64,000 bases of DNA from Fistulifera solaris (lineage: Eukaryota; Bacillariophyta; Bacillariophyceae; Naviculales; Stauroneidaceae), in assembly GCA_030295235.1 (NCBI GenBank), contig AP026126.1:1426001-1490000 (forward strand). Direction: 5' to 3'. The translations under genes were made by a program, and so were the position numbers. Shown piece by piece: positions 1 through 11,522 of the stretch (its first letter is position 1; every line of letters begins with the position of its first letter). A model generated the notes under the pieces. That model saw only the letters and a list, made by a program, of their open reading frames with translations, was not told where the DNA came from and did no database searches.

Positions 1-1509
1 GGAGCTGACACAGGCTATCACAAGGAAGGAACGACAAGAGCGAGCTCTAGCAGCCTTAGTCTACGAGAAAGATCAGCTAGATCGAGAGCTTGTTCAGTGT
101 CGAGAATTCGAGTTAAAATACTTGAAAAAATTAGCCGGCGAGGAGGTAGGACCCGATTGTGACGGTAACACAGAAACGTTTGACCAAGAAGCCCTGTTTG
201 TAAAATACTTGAACGCAAATGTTCACGATCCAAATGACAAGCAGAAAATTATCGCTACTCTGCATCAGGAAATCACGGCTCGCGGAAGTTTTGAAAGAGA
301 CCTCAAACTTAATGAGGGTCAGCTAGAACGGATCAAAAAAGATCTGGCCATTAATGCTTCATTCCTCAAAAGTCTCCCAGATAATCTGTCCGTCATCGAA
401 AGGGCGACGATGCCTTTGCAAAAATTCATGGCTCACAAAACACCGCAAGGAACATTGCCCGTTGCAAGAATGATTGGCACGGACCGGAGACGTCGTTTGG
501 ATTTGGCTCGATTATTATGTGGACCTCTCTATACCTTGTTCGCACAACTGCAACATTATCTGGATCGCCCCGTTAGACCGGAGTCTGCAGGCAATTCGTT
601 TCTATCGTGCGCGGAAACAATGTCGCTGAGTATCTCGCCGGATGATTCCACGCACAGTGAGGTTATCCTGCATATTCCGATTCCCAACATATTAAATTCA
701 TCGACCGCACCAGGACAAACCAAAAAGTTTTAATTCACTTCCGCTACTACGAAAAGCATAATGTTATCACTGCATTTGCTAGCGGTGCAAAAACAACACT
801 GAATCAGGAGATTCTTCTCGATGAACTTTTTCCAAACGATTATCCGGATTCAATTGCCGATACAGACGGAAGACCTTACCACTGGTGTAACTACCTTGGA
901 GGTTTGCATGTTACCTACAAAAAACAAGAAAGCACGAGTCTTGGAGTTGTTTTGAGAGCCCTTGAACGACGCATACGGGCCAACGAGACGCTGAAGCATA
1001 TATTACATCAGCTAGAGAGGTGCTATGTGCCACAGACTTCTGGAAAAGAGACGCCTTGTCGACTTATCAAATTTGAAGCGACAGAGGAAGGAGAAAACAA
1101 CAAAAGATCATTGGAAAAGACCTACACAGTAGTGTTCGTTCCAAGAACGAGTGACGCTCAATTTATTGTCTCGGTATGTATCCATATGGCGCGCTATCCT
1201 GCAGTCCCTCCACGTTGGATGCTGAGTGGCAGCCATTTGGTTACATCCAACGACTGGAATGTAACCGATTCACCTCTTTACGATACGCATCTGGCTTCGT
1301 TGGAACGTTATGTCAACGCAGATGGATTAGTTGAGCTTCTGCAAAATAGTTTGTCGCCAATAAGAAACGACGAGGCAAATTACGAATGGATTCTTCTATA
1401 CCAGCTTCGATGTATTTGCGAACGCATTGCAACTAACTATAACGTTTCCCAAGCCGGTACTCGGCAGTTCAAAGGTCGCGATCATGCTCCAATCGACACT
1501 CAAAATTAA
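1..1509 (+). CDS. THOC5: THO complex subunit 5 (THOC5), 5' end outside window
   Basis: THOC5 is part of the nuclear THO/TREX complex, which couples transcription to mRNA export. The frame is open from base 2. The N-terminal part is a coiled coil rich in E, L and R; the block LKSLPDNLSVIERATMPLQ matches the conserved THOC5 'L..LP..L..I..A..PLQ' segment, followed by GPLYTLFAQLQ. The C-terminal half contains YLGGLHVTYK and a 'VVFVPRTSDAQF' strand typical of the family. The reading frame changes near 722-726 (run of five A). One more A joins the halves into about 502 residues and restores an alignable VLIHFRYYEKHNVI segment. A 71-nt intron at 657-727 (GTGAGG...AAAAAG) is a weaker alternative. The start codon lies upstream of the window. 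Family assignment is from remembered motifs. Confidence 0.75.
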
Positions 1510-1727
1510 CTCTGTTTTAAACACCTTTCCATTATTTATTCGTAGCGCTTTCTTTGTAAAGAAATTCGGAAGAGGATTTTTATCGTAATATACAGCTATC
1601 CCGTTTGCGTAATTGGGTTGAACTCGCCCCAATCAGTCAGGCCAAGATTACAAAATTCTACATTCCACCATCTCCAACGGCCTGACCCTGTTTTTGTTTT
1701 TCGATAGCACGCGCCAGCTCGGAACCC

Positions 1728-3359
1728 TCAATCGTACCGTCCAGGTGGGTATTCGTAATTCGCTGATTTTTTCTTTTCGTAGTATCGTCTTTTCTTTGGC
1801 TTGCCATCGTTGTCTAGATTGGTGCCCGTCCTGCTCAACCGTGGTCGCCGCACTGTTTCTCCGGGATCCAAAAGCTTGTGCTCTCGTAACTTTTGCTCCA
1901 GTTCGTGATCAGACTTTGGAACCTCTTTGCGCGTGGCCAGGTACATATCCCTGACATCCAGTGTGCAGCCATGACGACGCGCGTGATTATAAAGAGACAG
2001 CGCCGGAGTTGTTGCAACTTTGGCAATATCTTCCTTTGGGATCCGTTGCTGGTGCTGTTGATTGGCATGCGAATGTCCCGCCGCAACATTCCCATTGGGC
2101 CGCTTCTGAACGCTGGTAGACGTAGGGGTCGCGATGGATTTTGCCAAAGTGACAGGATTCGATGCGTGCGCTCGCGAGCCAAAGAGCTGTCCAGCCGCAC
2201 CCCCGAACGCCCATGCACCATTTTAATGAGAGTTTCACGCGCCTTTCGAGCTTCTTGAATATTTTCGATCGTCTGAGGATGCAAAGCTGCATCCACAGGA
2301 ATCTTAACGTCTGTAAATGGCCGTATATATCCATCTAATTCATTCTTTTGTCAAGCTCTTTCAACGATACGACGGACAAAGGAGCCTGGGCGCGAACCGG
2401 TTGTTCAGATAAAGGGCCTTCTTTGACCGCTGACGACACTCGGAACCACTGCCCACCTATCTGAATTGCCTCTCCTCTTCTGATTTGAGTACGGGGATCC
2501 ATATCAATGTCTGCTATGTATATTTGCGGAATCACATCATCAGCACCTCCATTCGGTGGCTGATCTTCGTTCCCGACCTTAACGGCTACCGTAGCAGGAT
2601 CCGAGGTAATTTCGGTCGGAGTCGATGGTTGCTTGTCTGTCAAGTCATTCTCGGGAGACTTTTCGGGAGCAGGAGTGACTTTGGGTTCGGGAAGCGTCAA
2701 GTGAATCAGACCATCCAATTCCACAATAAATGGCTCACCTCGCTTGATGTCCAGAATAAGACTATTCATTAGCTATCGAAGCAGCAAAACCCTCCATATC
2801 GATTAGAACGTACCGCAAACAAAGTTTTATCACGATCTTCTCCTTTCACAGCAATAATATCTCCCGCAGTAATAAGAGCGTTCAAATCTTCATTGACGGT
2901 GGAGTAGGAATCCAACAGATCACGAAGAGAAATTCCGGAAGTCATGCGATTAATTTGTGCCAGTAGTGTTGCGCGATTGCGGACGCTCGTATACTTTGCC
3001 TGATACGCGTATGTTGCCACGCGGAGTGTCGGATTCTCGGGGTCCGGAACCATCTCGACGCGGACCTTGGGGTTGCGCTGTAACATTTCCACCACTTTCT
3101 GATTGGAAATCAAGTCCAAATCAATGCCCGTTGATTTGTATATGACATTCGTTCCTAAACATCCCGATCCGCGGTGATCTCGAAGAAATGCCAAGATATC
3201 GAATTGTTTCTCTAAATCGGGTTTCTTTTCTACATCGATCGATGATAGAGGTTGTAATACATCTATGGCTCCATTTTCGCTGGTCTCTTCTACTTTGAAG
3301 CCATCGCTTTCTAGCACGTGTTCCGTTCGTAAGAAATCGAAACCATACTGATTTGACAT
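1728..3359 (-). CDS. GTF2E2: General transcription factor IIE subunit beta
   Basis: TFIIE-beta helps recruit TFIIH to the RNA polymerase II pre-initiation complex. Start chosen at 3359 (MSNQYGFDF). An acidic N-terminus is followed by a winged-helix region (FDILAFLRDHRGSGCLGTNV, then ATLLAQINRMTSGISLRDLL) and a second conserved block (RRGEAIQIGGQWFRVSSAV). The tail is very basic (KPKKRRYYEKKK), as in the family. The gene is read in several frames. Near 2773-2813 a 41-nt GTACGT...ATAG intron or a one-base shift would join the first two parts. A missing A near 2343 joins the next (DKR-NELDGYIRPF), and a missing G in the G-run at 2200-2204 restores the last part. The frame arithmetic closes at about 530 residues with the intron. 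Such an essential gene is unlikely to be a pseudogene, so consensus errors are preferred. Confidence 0.7.
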
Positions 3360-3733
3360 ATTATATATGTATTTATGAATGAAGTTGACAAACAAAGAGA
3401 TGGGTAGAAATGAAATGCAATCCTAAAGCTGCTTTCTCCTCCTCCTCGAGCTTTTTGTGAGTGTCATGTGTCATTATTGCAACATCAAAAAAAAAACGCG
3501 GGTGTCGTCGCACAAATTTTCTTGCCTCGTAAATAACTCCAACTCTAAGTGGTTAAAAAATTCTCGCCGCTCCAGATTTCTTTCTTTGCATCGTAGCGGT
3601 TATCGGACTGGTGTTCGTTTTGTTGACGACAAAAAGAACAACATTCATTTGCGACGGAAAGATACAAGAAAACGGTTGATTCTTGTACAAATTAAACAAA
3701 GAGAACCTTATAACAACACAAAAATATAGGAAC
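3360..3733. other. Divergent intergenic region, TFIIE-beta / MIT protein
   Basis: This is the shared upstream region of two divergent genes. It is AT-rich with several A-runs. I see no TATA box, RNA gene or conserved ORF that I can support. Confidence 0.5.
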
Positions 3734-5416
3734 ATGGAGTTACCATTTGCTGTGGAGTCAAGCGAAGAACTGCCCAGTAACCACAGTGACGATGGTTCGC
3801 TCGTGACAGCATCGTCTCAGGATGACAGCACCATCCTGCAGCCCTACGGCAACAGTGCTCATGAATCCTTTGCTTCTGCGTTTCTTCCCACTCGATTAAT
3901 TAGTGCTGTGTCCTCACAATGGAGTGCAACCGTACAGCCTTCTGCAAAGCAATCGAATACTGCGGCAACCGCCGTGGAAATGAATGATTATACTTATGTC
4001 AATGTTTTTGAGACAGACGAAGTGGATATTGTAGTGCCACATGACAACGAAAACACGCTCGATAATACAAAGAAAACATCTACAGAGACGCTCACAACAG
4101 ATTTGTTGACCTTACTACTCAATCCTACGACTTCGACGGATTTAAGCCGACTCATCACGAAAGCGAACGAGGCGGTCGCACAAGGTGCGGCCGCAAAGAA
4201 ACAAGGTGATCTGTTGGCTGCGGTACAGCATCAATCCCAAGCGGCACAATGCTACTACCAGGCGGCTATGCACTGTCGACAGCAAGGATATGGTACGTTC
4301 GTTTGGGCCTTTTCTGTGGTGAGGAGCACTTGTAACAAAAGACTCAGTTTTGTTTCATTATGCAACAGTCTCATTTATGAAGTCGCTGCTACTTCTCAGC
4401 CATATACAGGCCAAGGCAGCGGCTGCGTTGCAGCAGGTACTTAAACTACCGGCCAGTGGATTGAGAGATTTGGTGCGGGGGGCATTGAAAGAAGACACTT
4501 CTCCTGATTTGACGGAGTCCACGTTCTTGGGGGTTGCTAAATCCTCGAAACCAATGAGGCTATCTGCTGGCCATATTTCAAGCAATCAAGGTCTAGGAAA
4601 GCAAACGCGGCGCCCCGAAGAATCTTCGCTTACAACAGACGGAGAAATGAATCCAGTGGATGAAATGCTGGCGTTAGAGCGGGAGCTTCGTGACATTGAT
4701 ATGACATTGGAAATGGGTCATTCTATCGCTTCTATAGACGCTAGAAAGGGCAATCCCATAAAGATGGACGGAAGCTTTATGGTCGTGCGCTCCGCTCTAC
4801 CTACTCCTCGCGCTCGTGCTAATCGAGTACAACCGACACGCGCAAAGACGCCCCATTACCAAGAGATTCACTCAACCCTGGACGCGTCGCAAACTTTGAG
4901 TTCGTCGGTGGCATCCCTTGCAGCCAGCGCAGTCGTACTGTCACCTGTCCAATCGAACAACCAGTATTCGCAGCAAAGTTCGCACCCTGAGAACACGAAG
5001 CAAATTATGCGTCTCATGGACAGTCTCAAAACTTTGGGCGACGAGAATGCTGCTCTCTTGCGCAGGGTAGAAGATGCTGAGCGCGCGCGGATTGAAGCCA
5101 AGACAGCTCAGAAAGCAATGGAGAATTTTAAAGAAGAATACAATGCTAAATTTCAGTCTCTCAAACTCGCCCTGAAACGATTTCAAACAGATTATCCTTC
5201 TCGTGAAAATCCTGTCAACGCGAGTGAGTTCACCAATGAAAACCACCAAAATGACCAGCTCATTCGCAAATTGAAGGCCGACTTGCAAAAGAGAAAGAGC
5301 AAAGCAAGAAGAAAGATGCCGCGTTAAAGAAGTACGAAGCATTCTACAAGGAAGTTAAAGCCAGAAGTGCAATGAAGCAAGCACAAAGGAAACAGCAGCA
5401 TCAAACGCAGAGCTGA
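3734..5416 (+). CDS. MIT-domain and coiled-coil protein, NRBF2/Atg38-like
   Basis: Start at 3734; the upstream in-frame codons lack an ATG. A long polar N-terminus (about 140 residues) leads into an MIT-like three-helix region (ITKANEAVAQGAAAKKQGDL, then HQSQAAQCYYQAA). This is interrupted by a 76-nt intron at 4293-4368 (GTACGT...ACAG) and resumes as SFMKSLLLLSHIQAKAAAAL. The C-terminal third is a coiled coil (MDSLKTLGDENAALLRRVED). The MIT-then-coiled-coil order resembles NRBF2/Atg38, a subunit of the autophagy PI3-kinase complex I, but it also fits other MIT proteins. The frame ends early at 5327. An extra A in the A-run near 5283-5287 continues it to the TGA at 5414-5416 with a basic tail (KKKDAALKKYEAFYKEVK), about 535 residues. 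MIT plus coiled coil is seen; the NRBF2 label is inferred. Confidence 0.6.
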
Positions 5417-6275
5417 TCAGGTGGATGCAAACGCTGCCCCCAACAACTCTTTACCTGGATGACAGTACAGTTAAATCACTGATTGGCTTTTTGGTTTCTC
5501 AAACTTGACGCGTCGGCTTCCTTGAGACCAAACAATCACGCTTATGAAGCTCAGCTTAACACATTTGTTAATTTTTGGCACGATGGACGACATTGTCCTT
5601 AAAAAGACGAAAACTTGACATTTTTAAAGCTGGAATCTTTCTTTCTTCTCAGCCGTCAAAGTTGAATGATGCCCTTAGTACGGTCAATGAACAATGTATT
5701 GCAGTTCTCGTAGTTTTCGCTTCAGCAAACATTTTTGCATCACGTAGAAATCCACACCAAAAGATCAAAAGCAGAATTAATAAAAGCAAATTCATCGATG
5801 TGTTCACAGTGGCTACTCAATGGCTGGTGAAGAATATAGGTCGGCGATCGTTGCTACATAAATACTGGGACTGCAGCTATTATTTGAATCACATCGAAGG
5901 CAAACAAACAATAAAATGCTGCTTACACATTTGTAGCCAAGGACAGCATTGATAAGAGCAACATCACCGATGTACTCACACTAGGGGCTTACTAGCCTGT
6001 CAAGGTTCGGTCGACAATAACAGCGCGGCCATCGTTTTTTCACAAGCAGTGAGCAACATATCCCGGGATTGCAGTTAATTTCAGTCACAGCGTTTGGTCG
6101 CCTACAATTTACTTTACAGTACTTGTACTATTGTGCATTCGGTATTGTGCCGAGTGCCGAGACGACAGCTAAAATCCCTTCGCAAAACGACCTCAAGCCT
6201 CAAGTCATCGTATCCTCCTCCTCCGCAAAGCCGCCGTATTAACCGCAAAAACAGGTCCATAAAAAGATCGCGACC
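5417..6275. other. Intergenic region with no supported gene
   Basis: Short open frames exist here (for example 5575-5952) but lack ATG starts, recognisable domains or splice logic. The sequence probably holds the 3' UTR of the MIT protein and the promoter of the DUF3228 gene. No RNA gene was recognised. Confidence 0.5.
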
Positions 6276-6995
6276 ATGACGAGGTCGCTGCTGTTGTTTG
6301 CTTTAAGCCGTCTATCATCGCTTAAAGAAAGTTCTCTAACCCCGTTGCAGCGCCCGACACATATTGCTCGAATGGCGACGTTTACCGGAGAAAAGGCCAT
6401 GGTGGTCGATCCCTTTTGTTTTCGACAATTTTCCGAGAATGAAGCTAGTGCTTCGTATGGTGGGACAGTGTTTCAGTTATCTATTGCGGAGTTTGAAGAT
6501 ATTGTGAACGCTAGATATCGTGGATCGAATCTGAAAGATGGATATGCTCCATTCTGCAAGCACATTTTCGTCGAAAATGATTTTACAGACGCTGTGGTCA
6601 ACGTCTTACCCATTACACCCGAAAATGAAAGCAAATTGCGTTCCAAATATGAAGCCAGGAATGACAAAGAACTTCCGGTTCTCACTCGATGGTTTCCTGC
6701 AGAGTTGGTGGGAAAGGATTTGCCTAAAGCAAAGTTTCTGGATTTGATTCTGTACAGCCGCGAACAGATAAACAAAGAAAATGCTGCGCAAGGACGGGCC
6801 GAAAACGTTGTCACCGCGCCTTGGGGTATTGTTAGTATTAAAGCTCAAGATGCGGATCATGAACTTCCAATGACCCCTATAACAGCGATGAGGAATGCTT
6901 TGGGAAAAGAAGAAGGCGGTTCGGGCATTCCGATCGATCGTCAACAATACATGGAAGCAGTAAATTATTGGAAGGATCATGCTACCTTCTCTTAA
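6276..6995 (+). CDS. DUF3228 family protein
   Basis: Uninterrupted 239-residue protein with a good start context (cgaccATGac). Residues 1-32 (MTRSLLLFALSRLSSLKESS...) are basic and hydrophobic and could be an organelle presequence; a second Met (MATFTGEKAMVVDPF) could give a cytosolic form. The core has FCFRQF near residue 48, a YGGTVFQLSIAEF segment, and RWFPAELVGKDLPKAKFLDL followed by LYSREQI, which I associate with DUF3228, a family of unknown function in bacteria and algae. No catalytic residues can be named. Identification is from memory of the family pattern. Confidence 0.65.
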   Translation: MTRSLLLFALSRLSSLKESSLTPLQRPTHIARMATFTGEKAMVVDPFCFRQFSENEASASYGGTVFQLSIAEFEDIVNARYRGSNLKDGYAPFCKHIFVENDFTDAVVNVLPITPENESKLRSKYEARNDKELPVLTRWFPAELVGKDLPKAKFLDLILYSREQINKENAAQGRAENVVTAPWGIVSIKAQDADHELPMTPITAMRNALGKEEGGSGIPIDRQQYMEAVNYWKDHATFS

Positions 6996-7084
6996 CATAC
7001 AATTCTACGATTCACTAGCGAAAGTCGAAAACAATTTCTGTATTGCTTACTTTGCAGTTACGATAATTATACTCTCATTTTCGC

Positions 7085-8582
7085 TCAGGCCGCGGACTTG
7101 TATTCTTTGATCACATCCCCCGCAATGACCAAATGTTGAATCTCACTGGTCCCTTCGTAAATTTCCGTGATCCTTGCGTCCCGATAGTGTCGCTCGGCAG
7201 GCATGTCGCTCACATAGCCCATACCACCCAAGATTTGAATGGCCTGGTGGGCACACATAGTGGCGGCTTCCGACGCTGCTAGTTTGGCCATGGCTGCTTC
7301 CCGCGTATACTTTTGCTTGCTATCCTTCAACTGCGCAGCACGCCATGTCAACAAACGAGCCGAGTCACGAGCTACTACCATGGCACTAATTTTGTTTTGA
7401 ATGGACTGCAAGCTCGAAATCGGTTTGCCGAATGCTTGTCGTTCTAGCGCGTACTTGACTGCACAATCGATCGACGCCGACGCAATGCCCAACGCCTGCC
7501 CAGCAACACCGATACGACCACCATCGAGAGTTTGCATGGCAATTTTGAACCCTTCACCCAGCTTGCCAATAAGGCAATCTTTGGGAATGCGTACTTGGTC
7601 CATGATCAAGTTTGCTGTCGACGAGGCCCTGATTCCCAGCTTATCTTCCTTGGCACCCAATGAAAAGCCTGGACTATCCATGGGAACCACAAACGCCGAA
7701 ATTCCCTTGTGTCTAGAGAAAACCGAAACGAACACGAGAAACAGCTGAGACAAACCGAGCAAAGCGAAAATTGACTATACGCAATAACCGCCTTCTGACG
7801 ACCACTTCGCCAGACTTGCTGATGGACTCAAAATCAACTTACTTGAGACTCTTATCAGTTGTCGCAAATACCACTGCAGCACTCGATTCATGAGCATTTG
7901 TGATCCATGCCTTTGTTCCATTCAGAACCCATTCATCTCCTTCGAGCTTGGCCGTGGTGGATGCGGCACCGGCATCACTACCGTTTCCTGGCTCACTCAA
8001 ACCGAAGCATCCCACTTTGAGGTCTCCGCTGTCCGTCGTGCACTTGGCATAAGGAGCTATCCATTGTTCGTGTTGTTCCGGGGTACCGAATGCTTGAATA
8101 GGATACAGATAAAGCGAGTTGTGGGCGCTCATGATGACTCCGACGCTGGCACATCCACGTGAAATCTCTTCCATGGCAATGGCGTAGGACAGTGCATCTA
8201 ATTCCGATCCGTTATACTCTCCTGGAATGTTAATGCCCATCAAACCAAGTTCGGCCTGTAAATGTTGCAATCACAGGTTTAAGTCATGGTGACGCTGCAG
8301 ACACGGCAAACGGCAATGGATAGACATCGCCCGGTCGTAAGTATATGGCAAGACAGGCCACAGCATACTTACCAGTTGTGCGACGGCATTTTTAGGAAAC
8401 GAATGTTTCTTATCCCAATCATGAGCATTAGGGGCTAACTCTTCATCGGCGAACTTCCGACACATCTCGTAGATCATTCGATGCTCCTCGGGTAGCATCG
8501 AATGCGTCGTATACGATGCTCGCAGAGACGTTGCAGCTCGGCGAGCCAATTTAGAAGAAAGGGGGCGAGCTAGGAGACTCAT
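7085..8582 (-). CDS. ACADS: Short-chain acyl-CoA dehydrogenase, mitochondrial
   Basis: FAD-dependent enzyme that introduces the alpha,beta double bond in acyl-CoA during mitochondrial beta-oxidation, passing electrons to ETF. Three exons: 8373-8582, 7843-8255 and 7085-7712, with introns 8256-8372 (GTAAGT...ACAG) and 7713-7842 (GTAAGT...CTAG); 416 residues. The N-terminus ([20 protein letters not shown]) is a classic mitochondrial presequence. The middle holds the FAD/substrate signature [14 protein letters not shown] and WITNAHES; the C-terminal helical domain ends with [13 protein letters not shown], placing the catalytic Glu near residue 394. [20 protein letters not shown] is typical of the short/branched-chain group. 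Butyryl-CoA specificity is inferred from overall resemblance; a branched-chain substrate is possible. No frame breaks. Confidence 0.9.
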
Positions 8583-9238
8583 GACGGAATCAGTGGAGGA
8601 GGTGAGTGTATTGCAGTGTTCAAAGTCAGTTGCAACCACTTGTTGTCGATGCGAATGCAAATTTTTAGTTGTTTGGCGTCAAGAATGGTGGGCGAAGAAG
8701 GAGAAGAAAAGATCGCCCGACCCGATCTCTTGATGGTGCGGAATTTTGATGTCAGTGTTTGAGTATAAAACATGTCACACCGCTGTTAAAGAACATCGAC
8801 GCGATAGGTTGTGTTTTGGTTTTCGGTCCACATTCCGCGCTCATCAAAAAACCGTGTCCCGTGACTGTACCCCTATTCAGTTTATGTCAGTGTGTAGTGT
8901 GTAGGATTTCAGTGTTTGAGTCACGAGTCTTTAGGTGAGTTCAGTCTGTCAATGCGTCCTCAGTGACTTTTCGTTATCACACTACGACACGAGTGAATTC
9001 TTGAGTACCGTTCGGCAACAAGCTTTACCATTTCGCTATCGGCCAAAGTGACAAGTGCCTTGTGCAAAGAAAACACGATGAAACCTAAAAGTGGATTCGA
9101 AGTTGTGTGTTCTTAAAAAAAATTTTAGCGAGCGCATAGCTCAATAACAAGGAAGTCGGCGTTACGGGCACTGTTTCGGTGCGTTTCGTAGGTAGTCAGC
9201 CGAGGAAGAGGCCGGACCAGTTGCAGTCCATCCGTTCG
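8583..9238. other. Divergent intergenic region
   Basis: Lies between the starts of the acyl-CoA dehydrogenase and the gene at 9239. The phrase 'tcagtgtttgagt' occurs near 8752 and again near 8911, a small imperfect duplication. No gene or RNA seen. Confidence 0.5.
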
Positions 9239-9958
9239 ATGATGCGTGAACTCCAGGCGTCATTTTGCACTGTAGTAATAGGTGCAATGTTGTTTCAAAA
9301 AGGTCTGTTTGTACACGCATTGCACAGACATTCAACATCAGAGGTAGCACCGTCTGAGAATACATTCCTCGAGCATGTCATTTGGGAGGAAATAGTGGAG
9401 GACGACGATACACAAGGACAAGAACCAAATGATAACAAAAATGATCAGTCGAAACGACAGCTCATTTCTTTTGACGACCAAGATACGACACAGACAACAA
9501 TAAAAACCCATGACGAAGTGCGCGAATCAATGGAGCCACATCCTCTCAGGACTGACCGATTTCGCTTACAAATTAGATGGAGGCGGAAGCCTTGGTCGAT
9601 AACGCCCGAAACTGGAGAAATGAGTTTTGAATTCAACAAGCAAGGTCATGTAAGATACCTGGATCCCAATACGAATCATATTATGTCTCTTATCGGTGAA
9701 TGGGATGTTTCGTGCGATACATTGTGCTTTCGAATACCCATTACCGGAGAAGCTAAACAACGGCTGGTCTTTACTGCGGATGTGTGCCTTAATCCATTTG
9801 GGCTACAGCCAAAACTTCTGCGAGGTGTGATTCTAGAAGACAAATTGCGAACTTTTGGCTATTTTCGTTTCCGAAATGTTCTGGGAACTTTTTCAGGACA
9901 AGGAATCGGGGATGATATGGGTGATTTATCGTATCGAGGAAGAAAGAGAGCATGGTAA
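9239..9958 (+). CDS. Hypothetical secreted or membrane-anchored protein
   Basis: The open frame extends upstream only through a GTG codon, so the first ATG pair at 9239 and 9242 is chosen. The N-terminus (MMRELQASFCTVVIGAMLFQ) has a hydrophobic stretch compatible with a signal peptide. An acidic, low-complexity segment follows (EEIVEDDDTQGQEPNDNKND), then a globular region with many aromatic and beta-branched residues (MSLIGEWDVSCDTLCFRIPI; GYFRFRNVLGTFSGQGIGDD) suggestive of a beta-rich fold. I do not recognise the family. About 239 residues, no frame breaks. Confidence 0.5.
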   Translation: MMRELQASFCTVVIGAMLFQKGLFVHALHRHSTSEVAPSENTFLEHVIWEEIVEDDDTQGQEPNDNKNDQSKRQLISFDDQDTTQTTIKTHDEVRESMEPHPLRTDRFRLQIRWRRKPWSITPETGEMSFEFNKQGHVRYLDPNTNHIMSLIGEWDVSCDTLCFRIPITGEAKQRLVFTADVCLNPFGLQPKLLRGVILEDKLRTFGYFRFRNVLGTFSGQGIGDDMGDLSYRGRKRAW

Positions 9959-10031
9959 AATGTTTTCACTTTAATTTGCGATGTAAACTGAGGATTCACG
10001 AGTTCAAGTGCTTGAGTTCTTTTATTATGTC

Positions 10032-11139
10032 CTATGTTACCCAAGCGTCGCTGGCTTGTTCCCGATCTTCTTCCCACCATGTAGTGGTCTTGTAGCCAGT
10101 ACGTAGCCATTCGAGAGCCGATCCTTCGTCCTGAACTACACCTTGTTTCTTCAACTCATCGGTGAGCTGCTCTTTAAAGGTACCGAGTGAAGGGCGAATC
10201 TTATTTCCCACGATTCGTCGGTACCTGCCTGTTCCTGTATCAAGCAGCGTTTGATATTCACCTGGGTATGTGCGGAACAAGCATCCTTGGTAATTGACCA
10301 TGAACGGTGGATTTGGAGTCGATCGACTATATTGGCGAGTTCGAAGGTAGTATACTGGCTTAATTCGAGATAGGAAGCGATCGTGTAAGTCTTTTCCCGG
10401 AAAAGCAGGCGCACCTAAATCACCCCGTAAAATATCGAGTTTCATATTGTAGCAGACAACTGGCTTTTTGCGGATCAAGGCCGTGTAATTCTTCAATGTC
10501 TGGTAATTCTTGAGCTGAAGCGATCAAACAAATATACATATCCGCCTCATCAACTCCTGTGACTGTTCCAGGGCTATTGCCAAAAAGACTCAAAAGTAGC
10601 TGCTCTGGTTTAAAGATGCGAGTATCATCCGGATCGCTTTTGCGAAGGGAGCTGATTGTTACCCCAGGATACGGATCAGTAGTTCCAATCTTCTCTTTGA
10701 TAATATCAAGTTCAGCCTCGTCGGGAAGCATGATGGCGATCTTCCTGAGCTGAGTCTCAGAGTCTTTTGTTGCTGTTAATAGCCCTTTAGAAAACTCTAG
10801 AGCGAGGTTAACATTTGCCTCGGCCACATCGTAGGCGCTAACATCGTCCATCTCCAAGACACTGGCAGGAAGAGGGGGAAATTCAATCTCCAACAATTTG
10901 TGTCCATCCTTCAGAGCCAATCGAGTAGCTCGGATCGAGTCCTGCTGCAGCTCAAAAAAGGAACTTGGTGGTGAAAGCTTCGAAGAATACTCAGTGAACT
11001 CGGCCACACTCTCTTCCGACGGCGGGGGTATGTTGTAAACGCTTGTTCGTTGTAAGCGGCGCCCAGGCGTGGATGCTAGCCACGCAAGGCTGATTTGGCA
11101 CTGCAGACTAAGCAATGTCCCAACAGCCAATATCTTCAT
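10032..11139 (-). CDS. DUF1995 family protein, probably plastid
   Basis: Starts MKILAVGTLLSLQCQISLAW, a signal peptide ending at an SLA|W site like the diatom plastid ASAFAP motif, so plastid import is inferred. The body contains LALKDGHKLLEIEFPPLP, near the start of the DUF1995 domain found in plastid-associated proteins of plants and algae, and later VVCYNMKLDILRGDLGAPAF, the family's 'N..L...R.DLG' block. The frame breaks at the T-run 10465-10469 (minus-strand AAAAA); removing one A gives DPQKPVVCYN and a 368-residue protein. Molecular function is unknown. Confidence 0.65.
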
Positions 11140-11522
11140 GGTTGTTTCCTTTGACGATGTGATTTAGTAAAATGATAATAATAAGGTGAAGAACCAAAAT
11201 ACTTTTTAGGCAAAAGTTCATAATGACGTCGCGACGACTGCGAACAAAAGCGAGAGAACATAAAGGAGGGTTGAAAATGCCGACAATTACGTCAGTGCGT
11301 GAACCAAACAATTCACGAGTCTGAAAATCGTCTTCAGCAAGTGAACGGTATGCATCGCAACGATCTGCAATAAAACTTCGGCATCAAGAAGCGAGGTGTG
11401 CATAATAAGCATTGGTGGCGGTCATTTTGTCGTATTGAAGAAACTTATAGCTTACCAAGCTAGCAAACAATAGGTGGGTGAATCATAGTCTGGCTTGAAT
11501 AATACTAACTTTTGTATTTGTT
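11140..11522. other. Intergenic region
   Basis: Upstream of the DUF1995 gene and downstream of the next minus-strand gene. It contains a CRE-like TGACGTCG near 11223. No gene supported. Confidence 0.45.

Noticed and set aside
657-727. Possible 71-nt GT-AG intron in the THOC5 gene
   Set aside because: It keeps frame, but adding one A to the run at 722-726 gives a better family alignment through the same region and matches the homopolymer pattern seen in many other genes here.
5575-5952. Open frame between the MIT protein and DUF3228 genes
   Set aside because: No ATG start, no recognisable domain, composition like non-coding DNA.
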